Assembly: GCA_951800685.1 (NCBI GenBank)
Contig: CATOJY010000001.1
Coordinates: 62,001-126,000 of the forward strand
Origin: an uncultured Lachnospiraceae bacterium
GTDB lineage: Bacteria > Bacillota > Clostridia > Lachnospirales > Lachnospiraceae
Length of the DNA stretch: 64,000 bases
Direction of reading: 5' to 3'
The notes beneath the pieces were generated by a model. It ran no database searches, had not been told where the DNA came from, and worked only from the letters and a program-made list of their open reading frames with translations. Position 1 is the stretch's first letter. Each line of letters opens with the position of its first letter. The translations under genes were made by a program, and so were the position numbers. Shown in pieces: positions 9,041 to 18,924 of this stretch.

Positions 9041-11710
9041 ATGAGAGTAGATGCGGCACGTTTGACGCCGATGATGCAGCAATACATGAGCACAAAGGAG
9101 CAGTATAAGGATTGCATTCTTTTCTATCGGCTGGGAGATTTTTATGAGATGTTTTTCGACGATGCAGTTACGGCGTCACGGGAGCTGGAAATTACCCTCA
9201 CTGGGAAGGATTGCGGGCAGGCAGAACGGGCGCCCATGTGCGGGATACCCTATCATGCAGTGGAAGGATATCTGAATAAGCTGGTATCCAAAGGATATAA
9301 GGTGGCTATTTGTGAACAGGTGGAGGATCCAAAACAGGCGAAAGGGATTGTGAAGCGGGAAGTTATACGTATCGTTACGCCGGGTACAAACCTGAATACT
9401 CAGGCATTGGATGAGACGAAAAATAATTATATTATGTGTATTGTCTACATGGCAGACCGCTATGGAGTGTCAGTCTCAGATATTACCACAGGAGATTATT
9501 TTATGACGGAGCTTGACAGTTCCAGAAAGCTTATGGATGAGATTACGAAGTTTTCTCCCGCAGAGATTATCTGCAATGAGCCGTTTTATGTGAGCGGTAT
9601 AGATGTGGAGGATATGAAGTCCCGGATGGGGATTACCGTGTATTCCCTGGAATCCTGGTATTTTGACGATGATTTGTGCAGGCGTGCCCTGATGGAGCAT
9701 TTTGAGGTAAAGACTCTGGCGGGGCTGGGGCTTGGGGATTATAACTGCGGTGTGATTGCGGCGGGAGCCCTTTTGCAGTATCTTCTTGAAACTCAGAAAA
9801 GTTCTTTGTCAAACCTGACGCGGCTGACTCCCTATGTGACTGGAAAATACATGATTCTTGACAGCTCCACGAGAAGAAACCTGGAACTGTGCGAAACTCT
9901 GCGGGAAAAACAGAAAAGAGGATCTCTGATGTGGGTGCTGGATAAGACAAAGACCGCTATGGGTGCGAGAATGCTGCGCAGTTTTATTGAACAGCCTTTG
10001 ATTGACAAAAAGGAAATTAACCGCAGGCTGGACGCCGTGGAGGAGTTAAATGGAAATGCCATCTGTCGGGAAGAAATCAGGGAATATTTGAACCCAGTGT
10101 ATGATTTGGAGCGTTTAATCAGCAAAATCAGTTATAAATCGGCAAATCCCAGGGATTTGATTGCATTTAAAAGTTCCCTGGAAATGCTTCCGCATATTAA
10201 GTATATTTTGAAAGGGTTTCGATCAGAGCTTCTGCTGGAGATAGAGGAACAGCTGGATGCGCTGGAGGACATTTTTCACTTGATTGACGCATCGATTACG
10301 GAGGAGCCGCCGATTGCCATCAAAGAAGGCGGCATTATCAAAACCGGGTACAGCGAGGAGATTGACAAGCTGCGGAATTCCAAAACGGAAGGTAAAACCT
10401 GGCTGGCAGAGCTTGAGGCAAAGGAGAGGGATTCGACAGGAATCAAGAACCTGAAAATCAAATATAACAAAGTATTTGGATACTATCTTGAAGTGACAAA
10501 TTCTTTTAAGGATTTGGTGCCGGAACGCTATACACGGAAGCAGACGCTGACGAATGCGGAACGTTATATTACGCCGGAGCTAAAAGAGCTGGAAGATATG
10601 ATTCTGGGCGCGGAGGATAAGCTGTTTTCGATGGAGTATGATATGTTCTGTGAAATCCGCGATACGATTGCGAAAGAAGTGGTGCGGATTCAGCAGACGG
10701 CAAAGGCGATTGCGCAGACGGACGTATTTGCGTCCCTATCCCTGGTGGCGGAGCATAATCATTACGTGCGGCCTGATATGAATGAAAAGGGTATGATTGA
10801 CATTAAAGGCGGCCGTCATCCGGTGGTAGAAAAAATGATAAACAATGATATGTTTATTTCCAACGACACTTATCTGGATAATGGAAGCAACCGGATATCT
10901 ATTATCACAGGGCCGAATATGGCTGGAAAATCTACCTATATGCGCCAAACCGCGCTTATTGTGCTGATGGCGCAGCTTGGAAGCTTTATCCCGGCAGACA
11001 GCGGAAAGGTTGGAATTGTAGACAGGATTTTTACCCGTGTGGGCGCGTCGGATGATTTGGCTTCCGGCCAGAGTACTTTTATGGTGGAAATGACGGAAGT
11101 GGCGAATATCCTTCGGAACGCTACCCGGAACAGTCTGCTGATTTTGGATGAAATTGGAAGGGGAACCAGCACCTTTGACGGTTTGAGCATTGCCTGGGCA
11201 GTGGTAGAGCATATCAGCAATCCGAAGCTTCTGGGAGCAAAGACCCTGTTTGCGACCCATTACCACGAGCTGACTGAGCTGGAGGGAAAGATAGACGCCG
11301 TCCATAATTACTGTATCGCTGTGAAAGAAAAAGGTGATGACATTGTATTCCTGCGGAAAATCGTAAAGGGAGGCGCGGATAAGAGCTACGGTATCCAGGT
11401 AGCGAAGCTGGCGGGAGTCCCGGATACGGTGATTGAGCGTGCCAAGGAATTGGCTGAGGAGCTGAGCAATGCGGATATCACAGATAAAGTCAGCGAAATT
11501 AAAGCAGAGTACGGAGAAAAGAAAAAACCGAAGAAGCAGAAGAAATATGACCAGGTGGATGTGGCGCAGATGTCCTTGTTTGAGACTGTGCGCGAAGAGG
11601 ACATTATGAAAGAATTAAGTGAAATTGATGTGGGAAATATCACGCCGCTTGACGCGTTAAATACAATTTACCGTTTACAGCAGAAACTGAAAAACAGGTG
11701 GGGAATATGA
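9041..11710 (+). CDS. mutS: DNA mismatch repair protein MutS
   Basis: 889 residues. Recognizes mismatches and recruits MutL. It has the N-terminal mismatch-recognition motif RLGDFYEMF, a core clamp region, Walker A GPNMAGKST (624-632), LDEIGRGTSTFDG and ATHYHEL of the ATPase domain, and a C-terminal QMSLF beta-clamp-binding motif. ATG 9041 follows AGAAAGGGG at good spacing. An in-frame ATG at 9008 has its purine-rich stretch too close to be useful. The stop overlaps mutL (ATGA). Confidence 0.97.
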   Translation: MRVDAARLTPMMQQYMSTKEQYKDCILFYRLGDFYEMFFDDAVTASRELEITLTGKDCGQAERAPMCGIPYHAVEGYLNKLVSKGYKVAICEQVEDPKQAKGIVKREVIRIVTPGTNLNTQALDETKNNYIMCIVYMADRYGVSVSDITTGDYFMTELDSSRKLMDEITKFSPAEIICNEPFYVSGIDVEDMKSRMGITVYSLESWYFDDDLCRRALMEHFEVKTLAGLGLGDYNCGVIAAGALLQYLLETQKSSLSNLTRLTPYVTGKYMILDSSTRRNLELCETLREKQKRGSLMWVLDKTKTAMGARMLRSFIEQPLIDKKEINRRLDAVEELNGNAICREEIREYLNPVYDLERLISKISYKSANPRDLIAFKSSLEMLPHIKYILKGFRSELLLEIEEQLDALEDIFHLIDASITEEPPIAIKEGGIIKTGYSEEIDKLRNSKTEGKTWLAELEAKERDSTGIKNLKIKYNKVFGYYLEVTNSFKDLVPERYTRKQTLTNAERYITPELKELEDMILGAEDKLFSMEYDMFCEIRDTIAKEVVRIQQTAKAIAQTDVFASLSLVAEHNHYVRPDMNEKGMIDIKGGRHPVVEKMINNDMFISNDTYLDNGSNRISIITGPNMAGKSTYMRQTALIVLMAQLGSFIPADSGKVGIVDRIFTRVGASDDLASGQSTFMVEMTEVANILRNATRNSLLILDEIGRGTSTFDGLSIAWAVVEHISNPKLLGAKTLFATHYHELTELEGKIDAVHNYCIAVKEKGDDIVFLRKIVKGGADKSYGIQVAKLAGVPDTVIERAKELAEELSNADITDKVSEIKAEYGEKKKPKKQKKYDQVDVAQMSLFETVREEDIMKELSEIDVGNITPLDALNTIYRLQQKLKNRWGI

Positions 11711-13698
11711 AAAATATCGCAGTTTTAGACCAGAATACCATTGATAAAATTGCAGCGGGCGAGGTCATAGAACGCCCGGCTTCCATTGTGAAAGAGCTCG
11801 TGGAAAATGCGATTGACGCGGGGGCAAATGCCATTACGGTAGAAATCAAAGAAGGAGGCATTTCTTTCATCCGAATCACGGATAACGGGGAGGGAATCGA
11901 AACATCTCAGGTTCCGCTGGCTTTCCTGCGCCATGCCACCAGCAAAATTTCTAAGGTAGAGGACTTGCTAAATGTGGCCTCACTGGGCTTCCGGGGGGAA
12001 GCGCTCTCCAGTATTGCCGCTGTGTGTCAGGTAGAGCTGATTACGAAAACGGCAGGGAACCTGATGGGATGCAGGTATCTGATTGAGGGCGGTACGGAAA
12101 AAGGGATGGATGAGATTGGCGCGCCGGAGGGGACGACGTTTCTGGTACGGAATATTTTTTATAACACTCCGGCGAGAAAGAAATTTTTGAAGAGCCCTAT
12201 GACCGAGGCGGGGTACATCAGCGATTTGATGGAGCGTATGGCGCTGTCCCATCCGGAGATTGCATTTAAATTTATAAATAACAATCAGACGAAGCTGCAT
12301 ACGTCGGGGAATACGAACCTGAAGGACATTATCTATGGTATTTACGGAAGGGATATTGCGGCCAATCTGGTAGAAATCCATGTGGAGGATGAGGATGTTT
12401 CTATTGATGGATTTATCGGAAAACCTGTCATCTCCAGGGGAAACAGAAATTATGAGAATTATTTTATCAATGGGCGTTATATCAAAAGCAGTATTATCGC
12501 CAAGGCAATTGAGGACGGCTATAAGACATTTATGATGCAGCATAAATATCCGTTTACAGCGCTGCAGTTTACAGTTGATGGGAGAATCCTGGATATTAAT
12601 GTCCATCCTACAAAGATGGAACTGCGTTTTGCCGACGGGCAGAAGATGTATCAGATGGTGTACCATGCGGTAAAACAAGGGCTTTCCCACCGGGAAATGA
12701 TTCCGGAGGTATCTGTCAAAGATGAAAAGAGAAAAACAGATGTACCGCAGATGAAGAAGCCATCCGCTATTCCCGAGCCTTTTGAGAAAAACAGGCGGGA
12801 ACAGATACGTGAAGAGCGTTCCCTTTATGATGGAGAAAAGAAGGGCGTGCTGCCGACGCCAAAGGAAATAGATGCGTTTATGAAATATGGTTCGGCCGGG
12901 CAGGGTACGTCTCCAGAGCAGATGATGAAGCCTTATCTTACGGAGAAAAAGCCCGGGACACTGGCAAGGGTTTCGGCGGAGATTCCGGGGACGGCGCAGG
13001 AGGGGAGAGCAGAAGCTGAGCCTGTGAAAGCGCCGGATACAGGAGAACGAAAAGAGGAAGCGGCACATGCACAGCCGGCGGGACGGCAGATGGAACTGAA
13101 ATTTCTCTCACAGGAAAGCGCACGCGAGCACCGCTTGATTGGACAGGTATTCGGTACTTATTGGCTGGTGGAATTCCATGAAAAGCTTTATATTATCGAC
13201 CAACATGCCGCTCATGAAAAGGTGCTGTATGAGAGGACGATGAAAAATTTGGAGAATAAGGAGTTTACTTCCCAGCAGCTTTCCCCGCCTATGATTCTGA
13301 CGTTGAGTATGCAGGAGGAAGAACTGCTGAAACGTTACATGGAGCATTTTACGCGGCTGGGATTTGAAATTTCGCCTTTTGGCGGGAGGGAATATGCTGT
13401 GAGTGCAGTTCCGGCGAATCTGTATGGAATCGCGCAGAGAGAGTTATTTTTGGAGATGCTGGACGGCATGGCGGAGCAGCCAGGGCGTGTGCAGGCGGAG
13501 ATGATTAATGAAAAGATTGCGTCCATGTCCTGCAAGGCGGCGGTGAAGGGAAATCATCAGATGTCTGCGGCAGAGGCGGACGCCCTGATTGAAGAATTGC
13601 TGGGCTTGGAGAATCCCTACAACTGCCCACACGGAAGGCCTACCATTATTTCTATGACAAAATATGAAATGGAGAAAAAGTTTAAGAGAATTGTGTGA
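11707..13698 (+). CDS. mutL: DNA mismatch repair protein MutL (endonuclease-type)
   Basis: 663 residues. GHKL ATPase that acts after MutS. The N-terminal domain has KIAAGEVIERPASIVKELVENAIDAGA, DNGEGI and GFRGEALSSI; a low-complexity linker (~340-470) follows. The C-terminal dimerization domain has DQHAAHEKVLYE, the metal-binding endonuclease motif DQHA(X)2E(X)4E of MutL from bacteria lacking MutH, and CPHGRP near the end. ATG 11707 overlaps the mutS stop as ATGA, indicating translational coupling. One base separates its stop from miaA. Confidence 0.97.
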   Translation: MKNIAVLDQNTIDKIAAGEVIERPASIVKELVENAIDAGANAITVEIKEGGISFIRITDNGEGIETSQVPLAFLRHATSKISKVEDLLNVASLGFRGEALSSIAAVCQVELITKTAGNLMGCRYLIEGGTEKGMDEIGAPEGTTFLVRNIFYNTPARKKFLKSPMTEAGYISDLMERMALSHPEIAFKFINNNQTKLHTSGNTNLKDIIYGIYGRDIAANLVEIHVEDEDVSIDGFIGKPVISRGNRNYENYFINGRYIKSSIIAKAIEDGYKTFMMQHKYPFTALQFTVDGRILDINVHPTKMELRFADGQKMYQMVYHAVKQGLSHREMIPEVSVKDEKRKTDVPQMKKPSAIPEPFEKNRREQIREERSLYDGEKKGVLPTPKEIDAFMKYGSAGQGTSPEQMMKPYLTEKKPGTLARVSAEIPGTAQEGRAEAEPVKAPDTGERKEEAAHAQPAGRQMELKFLSQESAREHRLIGQVFGTYWLVEFHEKLYIIDQHAAHEKVLYERTMKNLENKEFTSQQLSPPMILTLSMQEEELLKRYMEHFTRLGFEISPFGGREYAVSAVPANLYGIAQRELFLEMLDGMAEQPGRVQAEMINEKIASMSCKAAVKGNHQMSAAEADALIEELLGLENPYNCPHGRPTIISMTKYEMEKKFKRIV

Positions 13699-13699
13699 T

Positions 13700-14674
13700 A
13701 TGAAAAAGCCATTAATTGTATTGACCGGGCCCACGGCGGTGGGAAAAACAGAACTATCGATACGGCTGGCGAAGCTGGTGGGTGGGGAAATCATTTCTGC
13801 GGATTCTATGCAGGTCTATAAGCATATGGATATCGGTTCGGCCAAGATTATGCCGGATGAGATGGGGGGAGTCCCTCACCATCTGGTGGATATATTGGAG
13901 CCGGATGAAGAGTTCCATGTCGTGAAGTTCAAAGCGTATGCAGACAGGTGCATCAAAGAAATTTATGGGAGAGGCAGGATTCCTATTCTGGTGGGAGGAA
14001 CCGGATTCTATATCCAGGCTGTGCTCTATGATATTGATTTTACGGAAAACGGTGAGGACAATGGGTTTCGGAGAGAGCTGGAAGCGCTGGCAAAGGATAA
14101 GGGGAATGAATACCTGCACCGGATGCTGGCGGAAGTGGACGCCGCGTCTGCCCGGCAGATTCATGCGAATAATGTAAAACGGGTAATCCGCGCGCTGGAA
14201 TATTTTCATGAGACCGGGGAACCGATTTCAGAGCATAATGCAAAGGAACGACAGAAGGAATCACCGTATCAGTTTGCGTACTTTGTGTTGGATGACAGGA
14301 GGGACAGGCTGTATCAGAAGATTGACGCGAGGGTAGACAGGATGCTTGCGGACGGATTGGTTGATGAAGTAAAGGCGTTAAAGGAAAAGGGGTATACAAG
14401 AGACATGGTTTCCATGCAGGGGCTGGGATATAAAGAAATCCTGAGTTATCTGGATGGGGAATGTACGCTTGAAGAGGCTGTGTATATTTTAAAAAGAGAT
14501 ACCCGCCACTTTGCCAAGCGGCAGCTTACCTGGTTCCGGAGGGAGCGGGACGTCTGCAGGATTGACAAAGAGGCGTTTGCATATGATGATAAAGAAATCT
14601 TAGAAAGGATGGTACAAGTCCTGAAAGAACGAGGGATTTTGGACAAAGATGGCAATGGATATATTGGAGAATAG
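13700..14674 (+). CDS. miaA: tRNA dimethylallyltransferase MiaA
   Basis: 324 residues. Transfers dimethylallyl to A37 of tRNAs reading UNN codons, making the i6A that MiaB then thiomethylates. Motifs are LTGPTAVGKTELS (P-loop), ISADSMQVYKHMDIGSAK, VGGTGFYIQAVL and a C-terminal RHFAKRQLTWFRRE. ATG 13700 is one base past the mutL stop. The following gene starts 26 bp inside it. Confidence 0.97.
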   Translation: MKKPLIVLTGPTAVGKTELSIRLAKLVGGEIISADSMQVYKHMDIGSAKIMPDEMGGVPHHLVDILEPDEEFHVVKFKAYADRCIKEIYGRGRIPILVGGTGFYIQAVLYDIDFTENGEDNGFRRELEALAKDKGNEYLHRMLAEVDAASARQIHANNVKRVIRALEYFHETGEPISEHNAKERQKESPYQFAYFVLDDRRDRLYQKIDARVDRMLADGLVDEVKALKEKGYTRDMVSMQGLGYKEILSYLDGECTLEEAVYILKRDTRHFAKRQLTWFRRERDVCRIDKEAFAYDDKEILERMVQVLKERGILDKDGNGYIGE

Positions 14675-15941
14675 CTACCGCAGGCTGGGAATCAGCGAAG
14701 CGGTATTGGATTTTGGGCAGAAAATAGAAGAAGAATTAAAAACACGGTTTTGGGAAATTGACGCTGTAGCGGAATACAACCAGCTAAAGGTCATTGGAGC
14801 TATGCAGGAGTGCAGGGTAGGGGCAGAGTGCTTTAACAGCAGCAGCGGATATGGTTATAATGATTTAGGACGTGACAAGCTGGAGGAAGTGTATGCAGCT
14901 GTGTTCCATACGGAGGCAGCGCTGGTGCGGCCGCAGATTACTTGCGGAACCCATGCGCTCGCTCTGGCGCTCATGTCAAATCTAAGACCAGGAGATGAAC
15001 TTTTATCTATATCAGGAAAGCCTTATGATACATTAGAAGAAGTTATTGGTATCCGGCCGTCCAAAGGGTCGCTGGCAGAGTACGGCATTACGTACCGCCA
15101 GGTAGACTTGCGGGGGGACGGAAACTTTGATTTTGAGGAAATCCGCCGTGCAGTCACACCGAAAACGAAACTGGTAGCGATTCAACGCTCGAAGGGGTAT
15201 CAGACGCGCCCGACACTTTCGGTGGAGAGAATCGGCAAAGCTGTTGCTTTTGTAAAGAGTATACGTAAGGATATCCTCTGTATGGTGGACAATTGTTATG
15301 GGGAGTTTGTGGAGATCAAGGAGCCCTCGGATATGGGGGCTGATATGGTAGTGGGTTCTTTAATTAAGAATCCGGGCGGCGGGCTGGCGCCCATTGGCGG
15401 ATATATTGCAGGAACGGAAGAATGCATTGAAAATGCGGCGTATCGTTTGACATCTCCCGGACTGGGGCGTGAGGTGGGAGCATCCCTGGGGGTGATGCAG
15501 TCCTTTTACCAGGGGCTTTTCCTGGCTCCTACAGTGGTTGCAGGAGCATTAAAGGGCGCAGTATTTGCGGCGAATATCTATGAAAGGCTGGGATTTGAAG
15601 TGGTGCCGAATGGAAGCGAGAGCCGGCACGATATTATCCAGGCGGTAACATTTGGAAGTCCTGAGGGCGTAGTAGAATTTTGTAAAGGAATCCAGGCAGC
15701 GGCTCCGGTAGACAGTTATGTGACTCCCGAACCGTGGGCGATGCCGGGATATGATAGTGATGTTATTATGGCAGCGGGCGCGTTCGTGCAGGGTTCTTCG
15801 ATTGAGCTTTCAGCCGACGGTCCGATAAAACCGCCTTATGCAGTGTATTTCCAGGGCGGTCTGACATGGTATCATGCGAAGCTGGGGATTCTGAAATCGC
15901 TGCAGAATCTGCTGGATGCAGGGGTAGTGAAAGAACTGTAA
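14649..15941 (+). CDS. Methionine gamma-lyase family / aluminium-resistance family PLP protein (YnbB-like)
   Basis: 430 residues. PLP-dependent fold-type I protein of the PF06838 family, annotated either as aluminium-resistance protein or methionine gamma-lyase family. Visible are SSGYGYNDLGRD, RPQITCGTHALA, a VDNCYGEFVE strand with the PLP-pairing Asp, and GSLIKNPGGGLAPIGGYIAG with the likely Schiff-base Lys. The substrate is not certain. It overlaps the end of miaA by 26 bp. In many Firmicutes this gene also sits downstream of miaA, often with hfq between; no hfq is present here. Confidence 0.85.
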   Translation: MAMDILENSYRRLGISEAVLDFGQKIEEELKTRFWEIDAVAEYNQLKVIGAMQECRVGAECFNSSSGYGYNDLGRDKLEEVYAAVFHTEAALVRPQITCGTHALALALMSNLRPGDELLSISGKPYDTLEEVIGIRPSKGSLAEYGITYRQVDLRGDGNFDFEEIRRAVTPKTKLVAIQRSKGYQTRPTLSVERIGKAVAFVKSIRKDILCMVDNCYGEFVEIKEPSDMGADMVVGSLIKNPGGGLAPIGGYIAGTEECIENAAYRLTSPGLGREVGASLGVMQSFYQGLFLAPTVVAGALKGAVFAANIYERLGFEVVPNGSESRHDIIQAVTFGSPEGVVEFCKGIQAAAPVDSYVTPEPWAMPGYDSDVIMAAGAFVQGSSIELSADGPIKPPYAVYFQGGLTWYHAKLGILKSLQNLLDAGVVKEL

Positions 15942-15953
15942 AAAGGAAAGAAA

Positions 15954-17162
15954 ATGATTATGAAAAGAGTCATTATCGTAGGCGCAGGGGCTTCGGGACT
16001 GATGGCAGCCATTACTGCGGCACGGCAGGGCGCTGCTGTGACTGTACTGGAACAGATGGAAAAGCCGGGCAAAAAGTTACTGGTTACCGGAAACGGCAGG
16101 TGCAACCTTACGAATAGGAAAGCACCGGAAAAGAACACATACCGGGGAGCAGAAGAAGATTTTGTGAGCCGGGTTCTGAGGAAGTTTCCGGCAGAAAAAA
16201 CCCTGGAATTTTTTCATGGACTGGGGCTTTTGACGCGGGAACGGGATGGATATATTTATCCTTATACAGACCAGGCGGGAAGTGTGCTGGAGGTTCTGAT
16301 GCAGGAAATCCGGCGTTTAAAGGTTAAAATGAAATATAAGGAGCGGGTGACGGAAATCCGTCAGACAGAGGAAGGCTTTGCTGTACACACGGCTGCGTGG
16401 AAATATGTATGTGATAATGTAATCCTGTGTGCCGGAGGAATGGCAGCGCCGCAGACTGGTTCTGACGGAAGCGGTTATGAGCTGGCCAGGAAATGCGGGC
16501 ATAGCCTGCGCCCGGTTTATCCGGCGCTTGTTCCGCTGAAAGTCCGGGGAAGTATTCCGCGTATGCTTTCAGGAACCAGAAACTATGTGAAGCTTGCCTT
16601 GGAAATTGATGGAAAAACCGTGTATCAGGATTCCGGGGAGCTGCAGTGGACAGACTATGGAGTATCTGGAATTGTGGTATTCCAGCTTAGCCGGTTTGCA
16701 GCGGAAGCTTTAGGTGAACAGAAGAATGTGCGCTTGCATGTGGACATGATGCCAGAGTATAGCCGAACAGAGATTAAAGAGCTGATGGAACAAAAAAGTG
16801 CTTGTTTCCCGGAGAAATCGGCGGCAGAACTGCTGGCGGGGGTATGGAAGGAAAAGATTATCCGGGCATTTTTGAAATTGTATGGGAAAAACAGAGAGAA
16901 TTTTTGCGAAAATGCAGTTTCGTTTATTAAAAACCTGACGCTGGAAGTGATGGGGACAAAGTCATTTGAGATGGCGCAAGTATGCGCAGGCGGCGTTCCG
17001 GCAGAGGAAATTTGTGCAGAAACATTAGAATCCAAAATATTTCCGGGGTTATATCTGGCGGGGGAGCTGCTGGATGTAGACGGGGCGTGCGGGGGATATA
17101 ATCTACAGTGGGCATGGGCGAGCGGGCATATAGCAGGAAGCAGTGCAGGGAGGAAAGTATGA
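15954..17162 (+). CDS. NAD(P)/FAD-dependent oxidoreductase, HI0933/YhiN family
   Basis: 402 residues, typical for the BaiN/HI0933 flavoprotein family. The N-terminal dinucleotide fold has VIIVGAGASGLMAAI, followed by KLLVTGNGRCNLTN, the family hallmark. The C-terminal AGELLDVDGACGGYNLQWAWASGH is the conserved FAD-binding tail. The physiological substrate is not known; BaiN in some bile-acid-converting Clostridia belongs to this wider family. RBS AAAAGGAAAG precedes the start. It overlaps the next flavoprotein gene as ATGA. Confidence 0.88.
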   Translation: MIMKRVIIVGAGASGLMAAITAARQGAAVTVLEQMEKPGKKLLVTGNGRCNLTNRKAPEKNTYRGAEEDFVSRVLRKFPAEKTLEFFHGLGLLTRERDGYIYPYTDQAGSVLEVLMQEIRRLKVKMKYKERVTEIRQTEEGFAVHTAAWKYVCDNVILCAGGMAAPQTGSDGSGYELARKCGHSLRPVYPALVPLKVRGSIPRMLSGTRNYVKLALEIDGKTVYQDSGELQWTDYGVSGIVVFQLSRFAAEALGEQKNVRLHVDMMPEYSRTEIKELMEQKSACFPEKSAAELLAGVWKEKIIRAFLKLYGKNRENFCENAVSFIKNLTLEVMGTKSFEMAQVCAGGVPAEEICAETLESKIFPGLYLAGELLDVDGACGGYNLQWAWASGHIAGSSAGRKV

Positions 17163-18754
17163 TTCGAATCGGGCAGTTGAAGGTAAATGTTCCCCATACG
17201 CAGGGGGATTTGGAGCAGGAAATTTTAAAGGTATTAAAGATAAAACAGAGTGACCTTATTTCCTGGGAGCTTGTCAAGCAGTCTGTTGACGCCAGAAAAA
17301 AGCCCCAAATTAAATTTGTCTATACAGTAGACGTGAAAGTGAAAGGACAGGAAAGCGTGCTCAGGCGTGCGAAAGCTGCGAATATCCAGAAAGCAGAAAA
17401 GAAGGAATATCATTTTCCGAAGCAGGGAAGCTGCCGCCTTTCACGGCGCCCTGTTATCATTGGTACAGGCCCTGCGGGGCTTTTTTGCGGTCTGGCCCTG
17501 GCGAGGGCAGGATACTGCCCGGTGATTTTGGAACGGGGAGACTGTGTAGAGGAGAGGCAGAAAAAAGTGGAATTTTTCTGGAAGACAGGGATACTTGACG
17601 AAACATCGAATGTTCAGTTTGGGGAAGGAGGCGCAGGGACATTTTCAGACGGAAAGCTGAATACAGCAGTGAAAGATTCTACGGGCAGGAACCGCTATGT
17701 GCTGGAGAGTTTTGTGGGAGCCGGCGCCCCGGAAGAAATTTTGTGGCTGAATAAACCGCATATTGGTACGGATATCCTTCGGGATGTAGTGAAAAATATC
17801 AGGGAGGAGATTCTTGCATTGGGCGGGGATGTGCATTTCCGAAGCAGGATGACAGATATACAAATAGAAAAGGGCGGGGTTTCGGCAGTGGAAATTAATC
17901 ATGGAATCTGGATTCCCTGTGACGTACTGGTGCTGGCGATTGGACACAGCGCCAGGGATACTTTTGAGATGTTGAACCGGAAAGCTGTGGCTATGGAAGC
18001 AAAATCCTTTGCAGTTGGCGTGCGTATTGAGCATCCGCAGAATATGATTGACTTTTCCCAGTATGGGAGGGAGCGGGGGAATGTACTTCCGGCAGCAGAC
18101 TATAAACTTACCAGACGGCTGGAGAATGGCAGAGGGTGCTATTCTTTCTGTATGTGTCCGGGCGGATATGTAGTGAATGCATCCTCAGAGCAGGGAATGC
18201 TGGCAGTGAACGGCATGAGCTACCATGACCGCGGCGGCGCAAATGCGAACAGCGCTATGGTCGTAACGGTAAATCCTGCAGATTATGGAGGGAAGGATGT
18301 GCTGGCGGGAATGCATTTTCAGAGAAAGCTGGAAGAGGCCGCTTACCGGGCGGGGGACGGGAAGGTTCCCGTACAGCTTCTGGGTGATTTCTGCCAGGGT
18401 ATTGCCAGCAGAGCGGCAGGAGAGGTGGAACCCGGTATTAAAGGGGAATTTGTATATGCGGATTTAAAGTCTTGTTTTCCGCAGGAACTATATGAATCCT
18501 TAAAAGAGGGAATCCTGGGATGCGGACAGATTATCCGCGGATTTGACAGGAAAGATGCTGTTCTCTCAGGGGTGGAGAGCCGGACTTCATCTCCTGTAAA
18601 GATACCGCGGAATGAAGAGCTGCAGGGCAGCGTTGCAGGAATTTATCCTTGCGGCGAGGGTGCCGGGTATGCCGGAGGGATTACTTCGGCTGCCATGGAT
18701 GGCATAAAGGTAGCTGAGGCTGTGATGCGGAGATATGCGCCGTCTGTAGTTTAG
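17159..18754 (+). CDS. FAD-dependent dehydrogenase (COG2509 family)
   Basis: 531 residues. An ~100-residue N-terminal domain (IRIGQLKVNVPH.., LISWELVKQSVDARKK) precedes the FAD-binding RRPVIIGTGPAGLFCGLALARAGY. VQFGEGGAGTFSDGKLNT and CPGGYVVNASSE are landmarks of this family, and the C-terminus has YPCGEGAGYAGGITSAAMDG. The reaction is uncharacterized. ATG 17159 overlaps the previous stop (ATGA) and has GGGAGGAAAG upstream. It is the last gene of the run started by miaB. Confidence 0.88.
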   Translation: MIRIGQLKVNVPHTQGDLEQEILKVLKIKQSDLISWELVKQSVDARKKPQIKFVYTVDVKVKGQESVLRRAKAANIQKAEKKEYHFPKQGSCRLSRRPVIIGTGPAGLFCGLALARAGYCPVILERGDCVEERQKKVEFFWKTGILDETSNVQFGEGGAGTFSDGKLNTAVKDSTGRNRYVLESFVGAGAPEEILWLNKPHIGTDILRDVVKNIREEILALGGDVHFRSRMTDIQIEKGGVSAVEINHGIWIPCDVLVLAIGHSARDTFEMLNRKAVAMEAKSFAVGVRIEHPQNMIDFSQYGRERGNVLPAADYKLTRRLENGRGCYSFCMCPGGYVVNASSEQGMLAVNGMSYHDRGGANANSAMVVTVNPADYGGKDVLAGMHFQRKLEEAAYRAGDGKVPVQLLGDFCQGIASRAAGEVEPGIKGEFVYADLKSCFPQELYESLKEGILGCGQIIRGFDRKDAVLSGVESRTSSPVKIPRNEELQGSVAGIYPCGEGAGYAGGITSAAMDGIKVAEAVMRRYAPSVV

Positions 18755-18755
18755 A

Positions 18756-18793
18756 GCGTGTTTGAAAATTCACAGATATGCGGGGACGGCATT
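18756..18793 (+). repeat. Copy A of a dispersed repeat (GCGTGTTTGAAAAT ... CGGCATT)
   Basis: GCGTGTTTGAAAAT at 18756-18769, then CAGATATGC and CGGCATT, in the same order and at nearly the same spacing as in 40045-40085. It begins two bases after the preceding stop. The second copy also carries the inverted arm, which is missing here. Confidence 0.6.
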
Positions 18794-18832
18794 GATTATG
18801 AATCAGTACACAAAAATTTAAGATTAATCATG

Positions 18833-18861
18833 TATACATTAAGGGGATTTTGTGTTAGAAT
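18833..18861 (+). promoter_or_regulatory. Probable promoter of the radC-mreBCD region
   Basis: TATACA (18833-18838), 17-bp spacer, TAGAAT (18856-18861), 63 bp before radC. The -35 is only a 4/6 match. Confidence 0.5.
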
Positions 18862-18924
18862 GTACCATGTTTATAGTGCGCAGTTGAGTTTTCAGACGGG
18901 AGAGGGTTTGAAAAAAGCACATTT

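Noticed and set aside
10736-11305. Minus-strand open frame of 189 codons
   Set aside because: Antisense to the conserved ATPase domain of mutS.
11980-13068. 362-codon open frame on the minus strand
   Set aside because: It lies wholly inside mutL in antisense, has no ribosome site, and its translation is basic and low in recognizable motifs.
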